Of a DNA stretch of 63,594 nucleotides, positions 25,243 through 34,419 are shown one piece after another. This DNA comes from an uncultured Lachnospiraceae bacterium (GTDB lineage Bacteria; Bacillota; Clostridia; Lachnospirales; Lachnospiraceae). A program made the position numbers and the translations under genes. Under the pieces are notes generated by a model. It searched no databases. It saw only the letters and a program-made list of their open reading frames with translations, and was not told where the DNA came from. The first letter of the stretch is position 1. Every line of letters starts with the position of its first letter. The stretch spans positions 1 through 63,594 of the forward strand of contig CANRLR010000016.1 of the NCBI GenBank assembly GCA_947631505.1, given 5' to 3'.

Positions 25243-26166
25243 ATGGCAAGGATTTCTTTTGAAGATAATAATGACAGATATGTGAAATGCTATGTGGAAA
25301 GAGATTATTCTTTCTTGACGGATACAATTATGGGAGACAAAGAAAATCTTACGTACTATGTGGAAGAGGATGGTGTTCTGTATGGATACAAAATTGCCAG
25401 AAATATACCAGTTTCTGATTTGTATGAAGATGACTTTTATTCCGTTCGTTTCTATTTTGTCAATGTGGATACTCTGCACAGTGAAAAACAGGAGAAAAAC
25501 ATGATTCGGATCATGGAACAGCTGAATCAGGAAATTGAAAAGAATAACGGGTACTATAATTTGCGGATACCGACCCATATTGTAGATTTGATAAGAGCTT
25601 ATAATCAGGTGATAGCAAGCTCCATTTTTTGTGGCGGTACGGTGGAAGAATATATTTTTAACAAAAAAGTACCGGACAATAATAAGAACGGGTTAAAGAT
25701 CTTTTTGGCGGATAATGATTATATTAATCTCCATAAGGACAGATTACTTGAGATGACCTACCAGTCCTTTGAAACCTATCAGGGACAATATCATATTTCC
25801 AACATTACCGATTATCAGGCCGGTAAAATTTATGAGAACTGGATTGAGACGAGCCTTGGCGGCAACAGCCATGATCTGATCGTGATGGCAGAGCATGATG
25901 GAGAACCGATTGGTTTTGTTACATTGGGAGAGGCTGCTCATTCGGTAGAGGGCATATTATCTGCTGTTTCGCAGCAGCATCGGCAGTATGGTGCATATAA
26001 AGCAATGATAGCATATGCAATTAATTATGCGTATCGTGAGAATAAGAGCTTTGTGACCAGTACGCAGTTTGACAATTTTATTGTGCAGGGGGCATGGGCT
26101 GCTCTGGGATTGAAACCATTTTATTCCATTTATAATTTTCATGTAGATAGGCGGATAAAAAAATGA
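25243..26166 (+). CDS. GNAT-family acyltransferase, probably acting on the amino sugar
   Basis: This 307-residue protein has a GNAT fold in its C-terminal half: an acceptor region, V-M-A-E-H-D-G-E-P-I-G-F-V-T-L, then the acyl-CoA pyrophosphate-binding motif Q-H-R-Q-Y-G-A-Y at about 245-252 and L-G-L-K-P near the end. The N-terminal half of about 145 residues is not a known domain. WecD, the partner of WecE in enterobacterial common antigen, is also a GNAT protein that acetylates dTDP-Fuc4N, so the same step is likely here. The overlap with the next gene (ATGA) and the MaoC hydratase just before it suggest the acyl group may not be acetyl. Confidence 0.8.
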   Translation: MARISFEDNNDRYVKCYVERDYSFLTDTIMGDKENLTYYVEEDGVLYGYKIARNIPVSDLYEDDFYSVRFYFVNVDTLHSEKQEKNMIRIMEQLNQEIEKNNGYYNLRIPTHIVDLIRAYNQVIASSIFCGGTVEEYIFNKKVPDNNKNGLKIFLADNDYINLHKDRLLEMTYQSFETYQGQYHISNITDYQAGKIYENWIETSLGGNSHDLIVMAEHDGEPIGFVTLGEAAHSVEGILSAVSQQHRQYGAYKAMIAYAINYAYRENKSFVTSTQFDNFIVQGAWAALGLKPFYSIYNFHVDRRIKK

Positions 26167-27086
26167 AGATATCAGTAGTAATTCCCTGTTATGGGTCTGA
26201 GAGAACAATAGAGAATGTCGTAAATGAAGTTATGACGACAATGAAGCAACGGGATGTTGACTATGAAATCATTCTGGTAAATGATTCATCTCCAGACAAT
26301 GTCTGGGAGGTTATCAGCAGACTGGCAGAGGAACATGATAAAATTACCGGAATTAATTTTGCCAAGAATTTTGGACAGCATTCTGCCCTGATGGCAGGAT
26401 ACCGGGCATGTACCGGGGAATTTGTATTGTCTTTGGATGATGATGGGCAGACACCGGCAGATGAATTGTTTTCCTTAGTGGACAAACTGGAGGAAGGCTA
26501 TGATGTTGTTTATGCAACTTATGATAATAAGAAGCATAGTGGATTCCGCAATTTAGGCAGTAAAGTAAATGATTTCATGTGTGAGAAGCTGTTGGGAAAA
26601 CCGAAAGGACTAATGGTCTCCAGTTATTTTATTGCCAGAAAGTTTATTATTGATGAAGTCTGCAGATACAAAAATCCATATTGCTATGTTCTGGGACTGG
26701 TATTGCGGACAACGAATAATATTGGCGGTGTACCGGTAAATCACAGAGCAAGGGAAATCGGACATTCCGGTTATACGATAAAAAAACTGCTCGGTTTGTG
26801 GATGAATGGTTTTACTGCATTTTCGATTAAACCACTGCGGCTTGCCACGATGCTCGGTGTTGTTTTTGCTATGCTTGGATTTTTCTATACGATTTATATT
26901 GTAATTAATCATTTTTGCAATCCATTGACACCAATTGGATGGAGTTCTACGATTGCGGCAATTATGGTCGTTGGCGGATTGATTCTTTGTGTGCTGGGAA
27001 TGATTGGAGAGTATCTGGGAAGAGTATATATCTCTATTAATGACGCTCCTCAGTATGTGATAAAAGAGTTGAAAAAAAAGGAGTAA
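26163..27086 (+). CDS. ArnC-like polyprenyl-phosphate glycosyltransferase
   Basis: This 307-residue enzyme should place a sugar on undecaprenyl phosphate at the cytoplasmic membrane face. The GT-A domain (about 1-225) has V-V-I-P-C-Y-G-S-E, N-D-S-S-P-D-N, N-F-G-Q-H-S-A-L-M-A-G and the metal motif D-D-D-G-Q. The N-F-G-Q-H motif is typical of ArnC, the aminoarabinose transferase. Two C-terminal membrane segments (about 233-255 and 265-290) follow. It overlaps the GNAT gene by four bases, which ties it to the N-acylated amino sugar as donor. GtrB/DPM1-type function is the broader family label. Confidence 0.9.
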   Translation: MKISVVIPCYGSERTIENVVNEVMTTMKQRDVDYEIILVNDSSPDNVWEVISRLAEEHDKITGINFAKNFGQHSALMAGYRACTGEFVLSLDDDGQTPADELFSLVDKLEEGYDVVYATYDNKKHSGFRNLGSKVNDFMCEKLLGKPKGLMVSSYFIARKFIIDEVCRYKNPYCYVLGLVLRTTNNIGGVPVNHRAREIGHSGYTIKKLLGLWMNGFTAFSIKPLRLATMLGVVFAMLGFFYTIYIVINHFCNPLTPIGWSSTIAAIMVVGGLILCVLGMIGEYLGRVYISINDAPQYVIKELKKKE

Positions 27087-27095
27087 GAGGAAATT

Positions 27096-28622
27096 TTGTT
27101 AGAGAATGTGAGAAATCGTAGAGATGATATAAGAAAAGCTGTGTATGCTCTGATTGCTATTGCTCTGCCATTCATTTTTCTGCTTATTCTGTATTCACTA
27201 ACTGGAAATGGTTTTGACCTGACAAAACTGTTTCCTACATATAGCGATGAAATCGGATGGTATTCTCAGATTCGCTCCTATGTAGAATGTGGAGAGATTT
27301 ACGGAAACTATGGTTATAATGGCAGCAGTGCACCAATGATGGGAACCGGAGCATGGGGATTTATTATTTTAATCCCTTATATATTGATTGGAAAGATAAT
27401 AGGAATGACGCCATTTACTATGATAGCTGCTAATATTATTTTCATTTCTATTGCTATTCTGATTTTTGTTTCTTTAGTGAAGCCTACGAAAAAACAGTAT
27501 TTTGCATTATATGTATCGGAGGTTTCGCTTTATTTATTGATGATGTATATGAGCATATCTATGTCGGAGAGCCTGCGATATGCAATGAGTATATTTATCA
27601 TAGCGTTCCTTATTAAACTTTATCGTGGGGAAGGTAATTCGTTATACCGTTATGTCACGGTACCTTTGGTATTACTGCTTTGTTCCATGATTTTTATGAT
27701 AAATGTTATTTGGTTTCCGGTATATTTCTTTTATATAATCCGATTCCGGTATCCATTCATTAATATTGCTGTTAACTTGTTTGCAACGGCAATAATTGCC
27801 GCTTTGGTAAATTGGGTGATCGGTCTTACCAGCTGTCAATATTTACAGCCTTCTACGATGCAACAGATTTTGAGTGCTTTCAAAGAGGGACTGGGAAACG
27901 GAATCGTGACGTTTACGAATCATTTTTTTACCAATATTCATACGGTTGATTTGTTCCAGATAGCATCTGATGCAAAAGAGAACTATGGTGTTACTTCTTG
28001 GTTTTTTGTTTTGTATCTTGTTGTGACGGCAGGATTTATGATATATGCATATAAAAGTTTCCGAAAAAATAATTGGCAATGGATATTAGGTGCCTATATC
28101 ATGTTAGCATTCCTTTTTGCTTTCTGCGGACTGTATACAGGAGTTCGGTGGACGTTGGCAAGAGGAATTTGTGTTGGTTTTGTGGCAGCTATGTTTTTGT
28201 TGAGTATATGCGAAAAAAATAAACTATATTATGTGGTATCCGCATTGATTTTATTGAGTTTTCCCTCCTTTTACCGGTATTCATCCCAGTCCTTTACGGA
28301 GCGGAAACCGTCATATGAAGTACGAAGTCAGATAGAGAATGAACGGCAGGAATTGAAAGAGGTAATGAAACTGGAAAAAGGCGGAGGCCGTTGGGATAAC
28401 ACGATTGCGTATTATGGACAGATGGATAATTCCATCCTTGCTTTTCCGGAAGGATACGGCTTAAATTTTATGTTGAATAAAAATATGGTCTGTAAGGCAA
28501 AATGGGCTTGTGTCGGGAAAGAGTATGATCGGGAAGCAACGGAGAGGCTGGTTTCTTTGATAAAGGACAATGGATACAAAATGTTTTATGAAAGTGAAAG
28601 CTTTTATATATATCAGAGATAA
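27096..28622 (+). CDS. Large polytopic membrane protein, possible GT-C glycosyltransferase
   Basis: This 508-residue protein has about ten or eleven hydrophobic segments and a soluble C-terminal end of about 110 residues. A loop after the first segment contains Y-S-D-E-I-G-W-Y, an acidic pair placed as in GT-C enzymes that use polyprenyl-phosphate sugars. No named family was recognised. A TTG start is used with a short GAGG-type site upstream; a GTG lies four codons further on. It begins nine bases after the ArnC-like gene and shares one base with the next. It is a good candidate for the enzyme that transfers the flipped sugar to a wall polymer outside the cell. Confidence 0.7.
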   Translation: MLENVRNRRDDIRKAVYALIAIALPFIFLLILYSLTGNGFDLTKLFPTYSDEIGWYSQIRSYVECGEIYGNYGYNGSSAPMMGTGAWGFIILIPYILIGKIIGMTPFTMIAANIIFISIAILIFVSLVKPTKKQYFALYVSEVSLYLLMMYMSISMSESLRYAMSIFIIAFLIKLYRGEGNSLYRYVTVPLVLLLCSMIFMINVIWFPVYFFYIIRFRYPFINIAVNLFATAIIAALVNWVIGLTSCQYLQPSTMQQILSAFKEGLGNGIVTFTNHFFTNIHTVDLFQIASDAKENYGVTSWFFVLYLVVTAGFMIYAYKSFRKNNWQWILGAYIMLAFLFAFCGLYTGVRWTLARGICVGFVAAMFLLSICEKNKLYYVVSALILLSFPSFYRYSSQSFTERKPSYEVRSQIENERQELKEVMKLEKGGGRWDNTIAYYGQMDNSILAFPEGYGLNFMLNKNMVCKAKWACVGKEYDREATERLVSLIKDNGYKMFYESESFYIYQR

Positions 28623-29839
28623 TGAAAGGATTGGCAAGTGTGAAAATGAATGAGTCCGGTCAAAAAATTGAAATAGGAAAAATACTTTTTGGTTTTCTGT
28701 GGATTGGCTATTTGTTTGTAACATTACTATTATTTTACAATCAGGCTGCTTCTACACAGGGGAAGCTGGGGACCTTCCACACCGATATGGTGGATTATCT
28801 GCAGTTCCTTTTTGGTGAGCAGAGACTTCCTTATACGTATGCTTACCCGATTGTTTTTAATTTAATTGTTTTTTTCAGTAAATTTACGACGCACGCGGCA
28901 GCGGCAGCATTTGCAGTTACTCTGATCAATAGTTTTACTCCGGTTATTATTAAATACTATTTGGATAAATTTATTGGAAAAGACAAGGAAATATGGAATA
29001 GTATTTTAACTTTTGTTCTTTTATTTGTTACCCCCATTTTTTTGGGAATTATAAATCATAATATGTATTTAGGTGTCTGCAGTCCCAATACTTGGCATAA
29101 TGCTCCGATTTTGGCAACAAAAGGAATTTCCATTATTGCCTTCTTTTCTTTCTTTTCTTTATTGGAAACATATAAGACAAAAATAGATGGAAAAGAATTT
29201 GCCCTTTTTTCAATCAGTATGATTGTGTCGGTTCTGGCAAAGCCGACTTTTGCCTTTGTGTTTTTTCCGACAGTGGGATTATATTTATTGTATGAGCTCG
29301 TGGCAAGCAGATTTAAAATCATAAAACGAAGCCTGTTGTTTTTTATTGCGTTTATTCCATCTTTTGCTGCGTTGATTTATCAATACTGTATTTTGTTTGA
29401 CGAAAGTGAAAGCAGTAAAATAATTTTTGGCTTTGGAACGGTGTGGCATCTGCTTGTGAATAATTTGCCATTTGCCTTGCTCTGTGGTTTAGCGTTTCCT
29501 CTCTTTGTTGCTATATTTAATTATAGATATTTTATAACGAGCAAGATTTACCGCATAACGGCATTCTTTGTCATAGTCAGCATATGTGAGGGCTATTTTT
29601 TACAGGAGGACGGCAGAAGAATGCTGCATGGAAATTTTATATGGGGATATTGTCATGGATTGTTTTTTGCATTTCTTATTTCCGTGATATTGTTTGCCAA
29701 GACGTTCAAACAGAGGAATATGTTCTATCGCATTGGCGGGATTGCGTTGATCATTGCTCATCTGATCAGTGGAGTTATTTGGTTTATTTATCAGTTTTTA
29801 GGGTGTCCTTATAACAATGTTGTGCTCTCATTGTTTTAA
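28622..29839 (+). CDS. Polytopic membrane protein, possible second GT-C enzyme
   Basis: This protein of up to 405 residues has about ten hydrophobic segments. The first external loop contains H-T-D-M-V-D-Y-L, again an early acidic loop of GT-C type, followed by L-P-Y-T-Y-A-Y-P. No family was recognised. The ATG at 28622 overlaps the previous stop; a GTG at 28640 has AAAGGA nine bases upstream and may be the true start, giving 399 residues. It is embedded in the same operon as the ArnC-like transferase. It could form a pair with the preceding membrane protein or act on a different acceptor. Confidence 0.65.
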   Translation: MKGLASVKMNESGQKIEIGKILFGFLWIGYLFVTLLLFYNQAASTQGKLGTFHTDMVDYLQFLFGEQRLPYTYAYPIVFNLIVFFSKFTTHAAAAAFAVTLINSFTPVIIKYYLDKFIGKDKEIWNSILTFVLLFVTPIFLGIINHNMYLGVCSPNTWHNAPILATKGISIIAFFSFFSLLETYKTKIDGKEFALFSISMIVSVLAKPTFAFVFFPTVGLYLLYELVASRFKIIKRSLLFFIAFIPSFAALIYQYCILFDESESSKIIFGFGTVWHLLVNNLPFALLCGLAFPLFVAIFNYRYFITSKIYRITAFFVIVSICEGYFLQEDGRRMLHGNFIWGYCHGLFFAFLISVILFAKTFKQRNMFYRIGGIALIIAHLISGVIWFIYQFLGCPYNNVVLSLF

Positions 29840-29860
29840 TCGTATTGGGAGGGAATGGAT

Positions 29861-32680
29861 ATGTCTTATTTAGAGAAGATAAAAAAAGGAAATCACAAAA
29901 CGGTAATCCATTATACTGTTTTGTTTGCTGTAATCAGTTTTATTTCTTTTAGTTTTTTTCTGATTTTTAATAAAAGTCTCATTTATGAGGCAGATGGTGT
30001 ACTTCAGCATTATGTGAACTTAGTGAATCTGCGACATATGATAAGTGATCTGCTTCACGGGAATGGTTTTTCTTTTTGGAGCGATGAGGTTGCCATGGGC
30101 GGTGATACAATTGGCAATTTAAGTATGCTGACGCTGTGTGATCCCTTTGCTTATATTGCGGCAATTTTTCCGGTCCGGTATATGGATATCGGATATGGGG
30201 CTGCCATTGTATTGCGGTTATATTGTGCCGGACTGGCCATGCTTGGTTTTATTCGATATCGTGGTTTTAGCAGTGAAAAATGTGTTCTGGCAGGAATCAG
30301 TTATGCTTTTTGCTATTGGGCGATGGGTGTAATTCGCCATGGTACTTTTTTATTACCGTTGCTATTGTTCCCGCTTGTAATATGGGGAATTGAAAAGGTG
30401 CTGCAAAAAGAAAGCCCCTGGCTGCTTATTTTTAGTGTAGGTTTTTCCTTTTTGTCATCGGTGTATTTTTCTTACATGACAGGTATTATAGCATTTCTTT
30501 ATGTGATGGTACGTTACTTTTCTTCCGGGGAGAGTAAAACCGTTAAAAGTTTTTTGCAAATGATTTTCCGGTTTGTCGGATATATATTGATTTCCTGCTG
30601 TTTGGCGGCACCTGTGCTTATTGTAGCAGTTTTTGCTCTGTTAAACTGCAGTACGAGCAGCGGTATTGACATTGATATTTTTCTGACGTTGAAACAGCTC
30701 TTATTGTATATACCGAGCCTGACAACGAAAACAGAAGTAATCAGCTATTTCTCTTTTACGGGTGTCAATGCTTTCTTTACCTTATTAATTCCTTTTGCGG
30801 TTTTCGGCATAAGGAACAGAGAAAAGAAAGTTCCCTGCATTATGTTTCTTTTTTCCCTGTTAATGGTTGCTTTTCCATTGTGGGGAAGTTTTATGAACGC
30901 ATTCAGTTATGCGTCAGGACGCTGGTGCTACGCACTTGCTTTCTTCTTTGTCTGGATGGGAACGGAACAGCTGGAACAATTTCAGACAATGAATGAAAGG
31001 GAGCGGAAAATCTGTGCTTCATGGATAGGAATTTTACTGGCTGCTACCTTGATATCCAGTATGATATTTGGAGTGCTGTCGAGTGAAGATATGGCATTTT
31101 CCTTTTTTGAAATTGGATTTATGGCATTCTTTTTCCTAAGAAATAAAATGGAGGTCCAGAGGATTCTTCTTGTTCTGGTTTTAAATATTGGAATCGGATA
31201 TTGTATTCAGTATTCTCCTTTTGGTGATGATAATATGAATGCTATTTCTGAGTTTGCCGGAATAGGGGAAACCTATGCAAGATATGAGGATTCTGTTTTG
31301 CGGGGGACCAGTGCGATCAAGGATAAGGATTTTTACCGGGTGGATTACGCGGAGCATATAGCCACATCAGATGATAAATATCTGTTATCCTGTATGCCGG
31401 CAAACGAAAGTGTATACTGGGATGCCAGAACGGTCTGCGGTTATTATTCTACCATTGAGAATAACGTATTTGAGTATAATAAGCAGGTTCTGAATAGTCA
31501 GAATTATTGCAGAAGGACCAGCGTGTTCAATAATGACAGCCGCAGCCGGCTGAATTTCCTGCAGGGGGTAAAATACTATTTACAGGAGAAAGAAAACTTA
31601 AATGAACTGATTGACACGAAGAATTATTCAGGATATGGTTATACTTCTTATAAAACAGAAAAAGGCGTAAAGATTAAGCAATCAAAATACAATGCCGGTC
31701 TAGGATATGTGATGCCGAAGGTCATTTCATCGGAAGAGTATTCACAGCAGAGTCCGCTCAAAAGTGAACAAACGATGATGCAGGCAGCCGTTCTGGATGA
31801 AGAGGATATGAAAGCCAGTAAGGTGGAGAATTTGTCGGTCAGCCAGTCCGAATTGCAATATGAAGATAGTGAGGTCGCTTATGAACGGAGTAATAAGACT
31901 TCCGTGGACTGGAAAGGGGAAAATGCCTTTGACGTTTCAGCGGAAAAAAATATGATTTTTCTTTCTGTTCCGAAACTGGAAAAAGTAGAATTGTATGTAG
32001 AATTTAAAAATTTGCGGCGTGTTCCGTTTACGACAGAAGAACAGGCGGAAAAAGCAGAGGAAAATAATATGGATGAAATGTCCATTTATGAGAAACGTCT
32101 GGGTAAACTGGATTCTTTGCTGCGTGGTGAGGCAACGGATGAATTTAGCTTTTATGCCTGTGTGGGAGATGTGAAGAAGCTTGTTACGTATATTAGCAAT
32201 ATGCCGCAGGGAATTGCTCCCCAGTCTGATTTTATGACTCATATCGGATATTTTAATAAGGTGTCTGATGTTATAAATCTGACATTTTTAGGTCAGGGAC
32301 ACTATACCTATGACAGCTTAAAGGTATATGCGGTGAAACAAAATAATTTTGATGCACAGGCTGCCCAGTTAAGCAATAACCGTTTTACGGCAACACAAGT
32401 ACAGGATGATTGTATTCAGGGAAAGGTAAATAGTTCTTATGATGGCTGGCTCTATTTGAATCTTGTATATAACCCGGGCTGGAAAGCTTATGTAGATGGT
32501 GTGGAAACAGATCTGGTCTGCACCAATACATGTTTTTCCGGGCTGCCGGTGAGCAGCGGGGAACATGAAATTGTGCTGGAATATTATCCCTATGGTCTGA
32601 ATTATGGTCTGGCTGCCTTTGTTCTTGGAGTATCTGCATGCATGATTATTCTGTTCGTTAGAAAAAGAAGGACGAAATAG
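29861..32680 (+). CDS. YfhO-family membrane glycosyltransferase
   Basis: YfhO proteins are GT-C-type enzymes that add sugars to lipoteichoic or wall teichoic acid from a polyprenyl-phosphate donor. This 939-residue protein has about 12-13 membrane segments in its N-terminal half, a large extracytoplasmic domain (about 450-900) and a last membrane segment just before a K-R-R-R-T-K end. The first loop has the acidic pair in E-A-D-G-V-L-Q-H-Y, and the outer domain ends with the characteristic G-W-x-A-Y-V-D-G-V-E and Y-Y-P-Y-G. GGGAGGG lies seven bases before ATG 29861; ATG 29855 is too close. In known systems YfhO works with a CsbB/GtlA-type transferase, here probably the one at 33425. Confidence 0.88.
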   Translation: MSYLEKIKKGNHKTVIHYTVLFAVISFISFSFFLIFNKSLIYEADGVLQHYVNLVNLRHMISDLLHGNGFSFWSDEVAMGGDTIGNLSMLTLCDPFAYIAAIFPVRYMDIGYGAAIVLRLYCAGLAMLGFIRYRGFSSEKCVLAGISYAFCYWAMGVIRHGTFLLPLLLFPLVIWGIEKVLQKESPWLLIFSVGFSFLSSVYFSYMTGIIAFLYVMVRYFSSGESKTVKSFLQMIFRFVGYILISCCLAAPVLIVAVFALLNCSTSSGIDIDIFLTLKQLLLYIPSLTTKTEVISYFSFTGVNAFFTLLIPFAVFGIRNREKKVPCIMFLFSLLMVAFPLWGSFMNAFSYASGRWCYALAFFFVWMGTEQLEQFQTMNERERKICASWIGILLAATLISSMIFGVLSSEDMAFSFFEIGFMAFFFLRNKMEVQRILLVLVLNIGIGYCIQYSPFGDDNMNAISEFAGIGETYARYEDSVLRGTSAIKDKDFYRVDYAEHIATSDDKYLLSCMPANESVYWDARTVCGYYSTIENNVFEYNKQVLNSQNYCRRTSVFNNDSRSRLNFLQGVKYYLQEKENLNELIDTKNYSGYGYTSYKTEKGVKIKQSKYNAGLGYVMPKVISSEEYSQQSPLKSEQTMMQAAVLDEEDMKASKVENLSVSQSELQYEDSEVAYERSNKTSVDWKGENAFDVSAEKNMIFLSVPKLEKVELYVEFKNLRRVPFTTEEQAEKAEENNMDEMSIYEKRLGKLDSLLRGEATDEFSFYACVGDVKKLVTYISNMPQGIAPQSDFMTHIGYFNKVSDVINLTFLGQGHYTYDSLKVYAVKQNNFDAQAAQLSNNRFTATQVQDDCIQGKVNSSYDGWLYLNLVYNPGWKAYVDGVETDLVCTNTCFSGLPVSSGEHEIVLEYYPYGLNYGLAAFVLGVSACMIILFVRKRRTK

Positions 32681-32699
32681 CCTTGAAAGGAAGGAAAAA

Positions 32700-33065
32700 A
32701 TGGATAAGACAAAAGTAAAAACACTGTTTGGACTGCACTTGTTGTTAATGGTGTATTCGATGAGCAGTATATGCAGTAAAATGGCAGCAGGAAGTGAATT
32801 TTTAAGTTTCCGGTTCTGTCTGTTCTATGCAATTATTATTGCCCTGCTGGGACTTTATGCCATTGGATGGCAGCAGGTGATCAAACGTCTGCCTCTGACG
32901 GTTGCCTTTGCGAACAAATCGGTAACGGTTGTCTGGGGAATCATATGGGGATTTGTATTTTTTCAGGAAAAGATAACCATTGGCAAGATTGTAGGAGCAC
33001 TTTTTGTAATTGCAGGTGTCATTTTGTATGTCCGTGACGGTGCAGGAGAGGAGGAAACACCATGA
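32700..33065 (+). CDS. Small multidrug-resistance-fold transporter subunit (ArnE-like)
   Basis: This 121-residue protein has four membrane segments and the EamA/SMR features K-M-A-A, P-L-T-V-A-F-A-N-K-S and F-F-Q-E-K. It overlaps the next gene, which encodes a second four-segment protein of similar size, by four bases. The pair resembles ArnE/ArnF, which flip aminoarabinosyl-phosphoundecaprenol. In this operon it probably forms the heterodimeric flippase for the polyprenyl-phosphate sugar. Drug efflux is the alternative but fits the context poorly. Confidence 0.82.
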   Translation: MDKTKVKTLFGLHLLLMVYSMSSICSKMAAGSEFLSFRFCLFYAIIIALLGLYAIGWQQVIKRLPLTVAFANKSVTVVWGIIWGFVFFQEKITIGKIVGALFVIAGVILYVRDGAGEEETP

Positions 33066-33403
33066 TATTGTATGCTTGTGTTCTGTTGGCTGGTGTTTTC
33101 GTCAGTGCTGTTTCGCAAGTTATGTTAAAAAAGGCAGCACAGAAAACCTATGATTCCAAAATAAAAGAGTATTTGAATCCGCTCGTTATTTTTGCCTATA
33201 TTCTTTTTGTGGGAACTACATTTATTTCTATCGTTGCCTATAAGGGGATTCCTCTTTCGATGGGGCCGATTTTAGAGTCGACCAGTTATTTGTATGTGAC
33301 AATTTTTGGTGTGACAATATTTAAAGAAAAGCTAAATAAGAACCGTATTATTGCATTGATTTTTATTTTGTGCGGAATCGCAATCTATTCCCTTTGGGGA
33401 TAA
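33062..33403 (+). CDS. Small multidrug-resistance-fold transporter subunit (ArnF-like)
   Basis: This 113-residue protein has four membrane segments, with S-Q-V-M-L-K-K-A-A in the first and I-F-K-E-K-L-N-K-N-R before the last, as in SMR/ArnF proteins. It is translationally coupled to the ArnE-like gene (ATGA overlap). A GtrB/CsbB-like transferase follows after 21 bases. Together the two proteins equal one eight-segment flippase. Confidence 0.82.
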   Translation: MILYACVLLAGVFVSAVSQVMLKKAAQKTYDSKIKEYLNPLVIFAYILFVGTTFISIVAYKGIPLSMGPILESTSYLYVTIFGVTIFKEKLNKNRIIALIFILCGIAIYSLWG

Positions 33404-33424
33404 CGGAAAAAAGAGAGGTAGAAT

Positions 33425-34378
33425 ATGAAATTGTATATGGTAGTTCCATGCTACAATGAGGAAGAGGTCTTAGGAGAGACAACAAAACAGCTCGAGAAGA
33501 AATATACGAATCTGATTCGTCAGGGGAAGATATCAGATGACAGCCGTATTCTGTATGTCAACGATGGCTCAAAGGATAGTACATGGCAGCTGATTGAAAA
33601 ACTTCACAGAGAAAATACACATGTCAGCGGCTTGAACCTATCCCGCAACAGAGGCCATCAGAACGCTGTTCTGGCAGGATTAATGTACGCCAAAGACTAT
33701 TGTGATGCTGCCATTTCCATGGATGCGGATTTACAGGATGATCTGAATGCGATTGATGAAATGGTGGATAAATTTGCAGAGGGAAAGGATGTCGTTTATG
33801 GTGTCAGGAGCAGCCGGAAGAAAGACAGTTTTTTTAAGAAATTTACCGCAGAAGCCTTTTATAAGCTAATGCTCTGGATGGGAGTGGATATTGTATTTAA
33901 TCATGCGGATTACCGGCTGATGAGCAAAAGGGTGCTGGAACAGCTGGAAAACTATAAAGAGGTAAATCTGTTTTTGCGGGGTATCATTCCGTTGATCGGT
34001 TATCCATCGACGAACGTGTATTATGAGCGGAATGAGCGGTTTGCCGGAGAAAGTAAATATCCGTTGAAAAAGATGCTGTCTTTTGCTTTTGATGGTATTA
34101 CGTCATTTAGTATCAAACCGATCCGGTTTATTCTGAGCCTCGGTCTGATTATTTTTTTAGTTAGTGTCGGAATCCTTATTTATTCTTTGATCCGCCATTT
34201 TATCGGTGCTACGGTGATGGGGTGGAGCAGTCTGATGGTTTCGATCTGGGCGCTGGGAGGATTACAGCTTTTGGCAATTGGCATCATTGGTGAGTACATC
34301 GGAAAGATGTATTTGGAAACAAAAGAGCGTCCTAGATTTGCGATTCAGGATATTTTAGATGATACAGAGGATAAATAG
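33425..34378 (+). CDS. GtrB/CsbB-like polyprenyl-phosphate glycosyltransferase
   Basis: This 317-residue enzyme has a GT-A domain (V-V-P-C-Y-N-E-E-E, N-D-G-S-K-D-S-T, N-R-G-H-Q-N-A-V-L-A-G, metal motif D-A-D-L-Q-D at about 101-106) and two C-terminal membrane segments (about 238-260 and 272-295). The R-F-A-G-E-S-K-Y-P motif before them is typical of GtrB/CsbB/YkoT enzymes that charge undecaprenyl phosphate with glucose or GlcNAc. Such enzymes pair with YfhO, which lies three genes upstream. It is the second enzyme of this type in the operon, so two different lipid-linked sugars may be made. Confidence 0.9.
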   Translation: MKLYMVVPCYNEEEVLGETTKQLEKKYTNLIRQGKISDDSRILYVNDGSKDSTWQLIEKLHRENTHVSGLNLSRNRGHQNAVLAGLMYAKDYCDAAISMDADLQDDLNAIDEMVDKFAEGKDVVYGVRSSRKKDSFFKKFTAEAFYKLMLWMGVDIVFNHADYRLMSKRVLEQLENYKEVNLFLRGIIPLIGYPSTNVYYERNERFAGESKYPLKKMLSFAFDGITSFSIKPIRFILSLGLIIFLVSVGILIYSLIRHFIGATVMGWSSLMVSIWALGGLQLLAIGIIGEYIGKMYLETKERPRFAIQDILDDTEDK

Positions 34379-34419
34379 CGGCAAAGGGAAACAGAGAAAG
34401 AGACAGGAGGACGGTTGTT

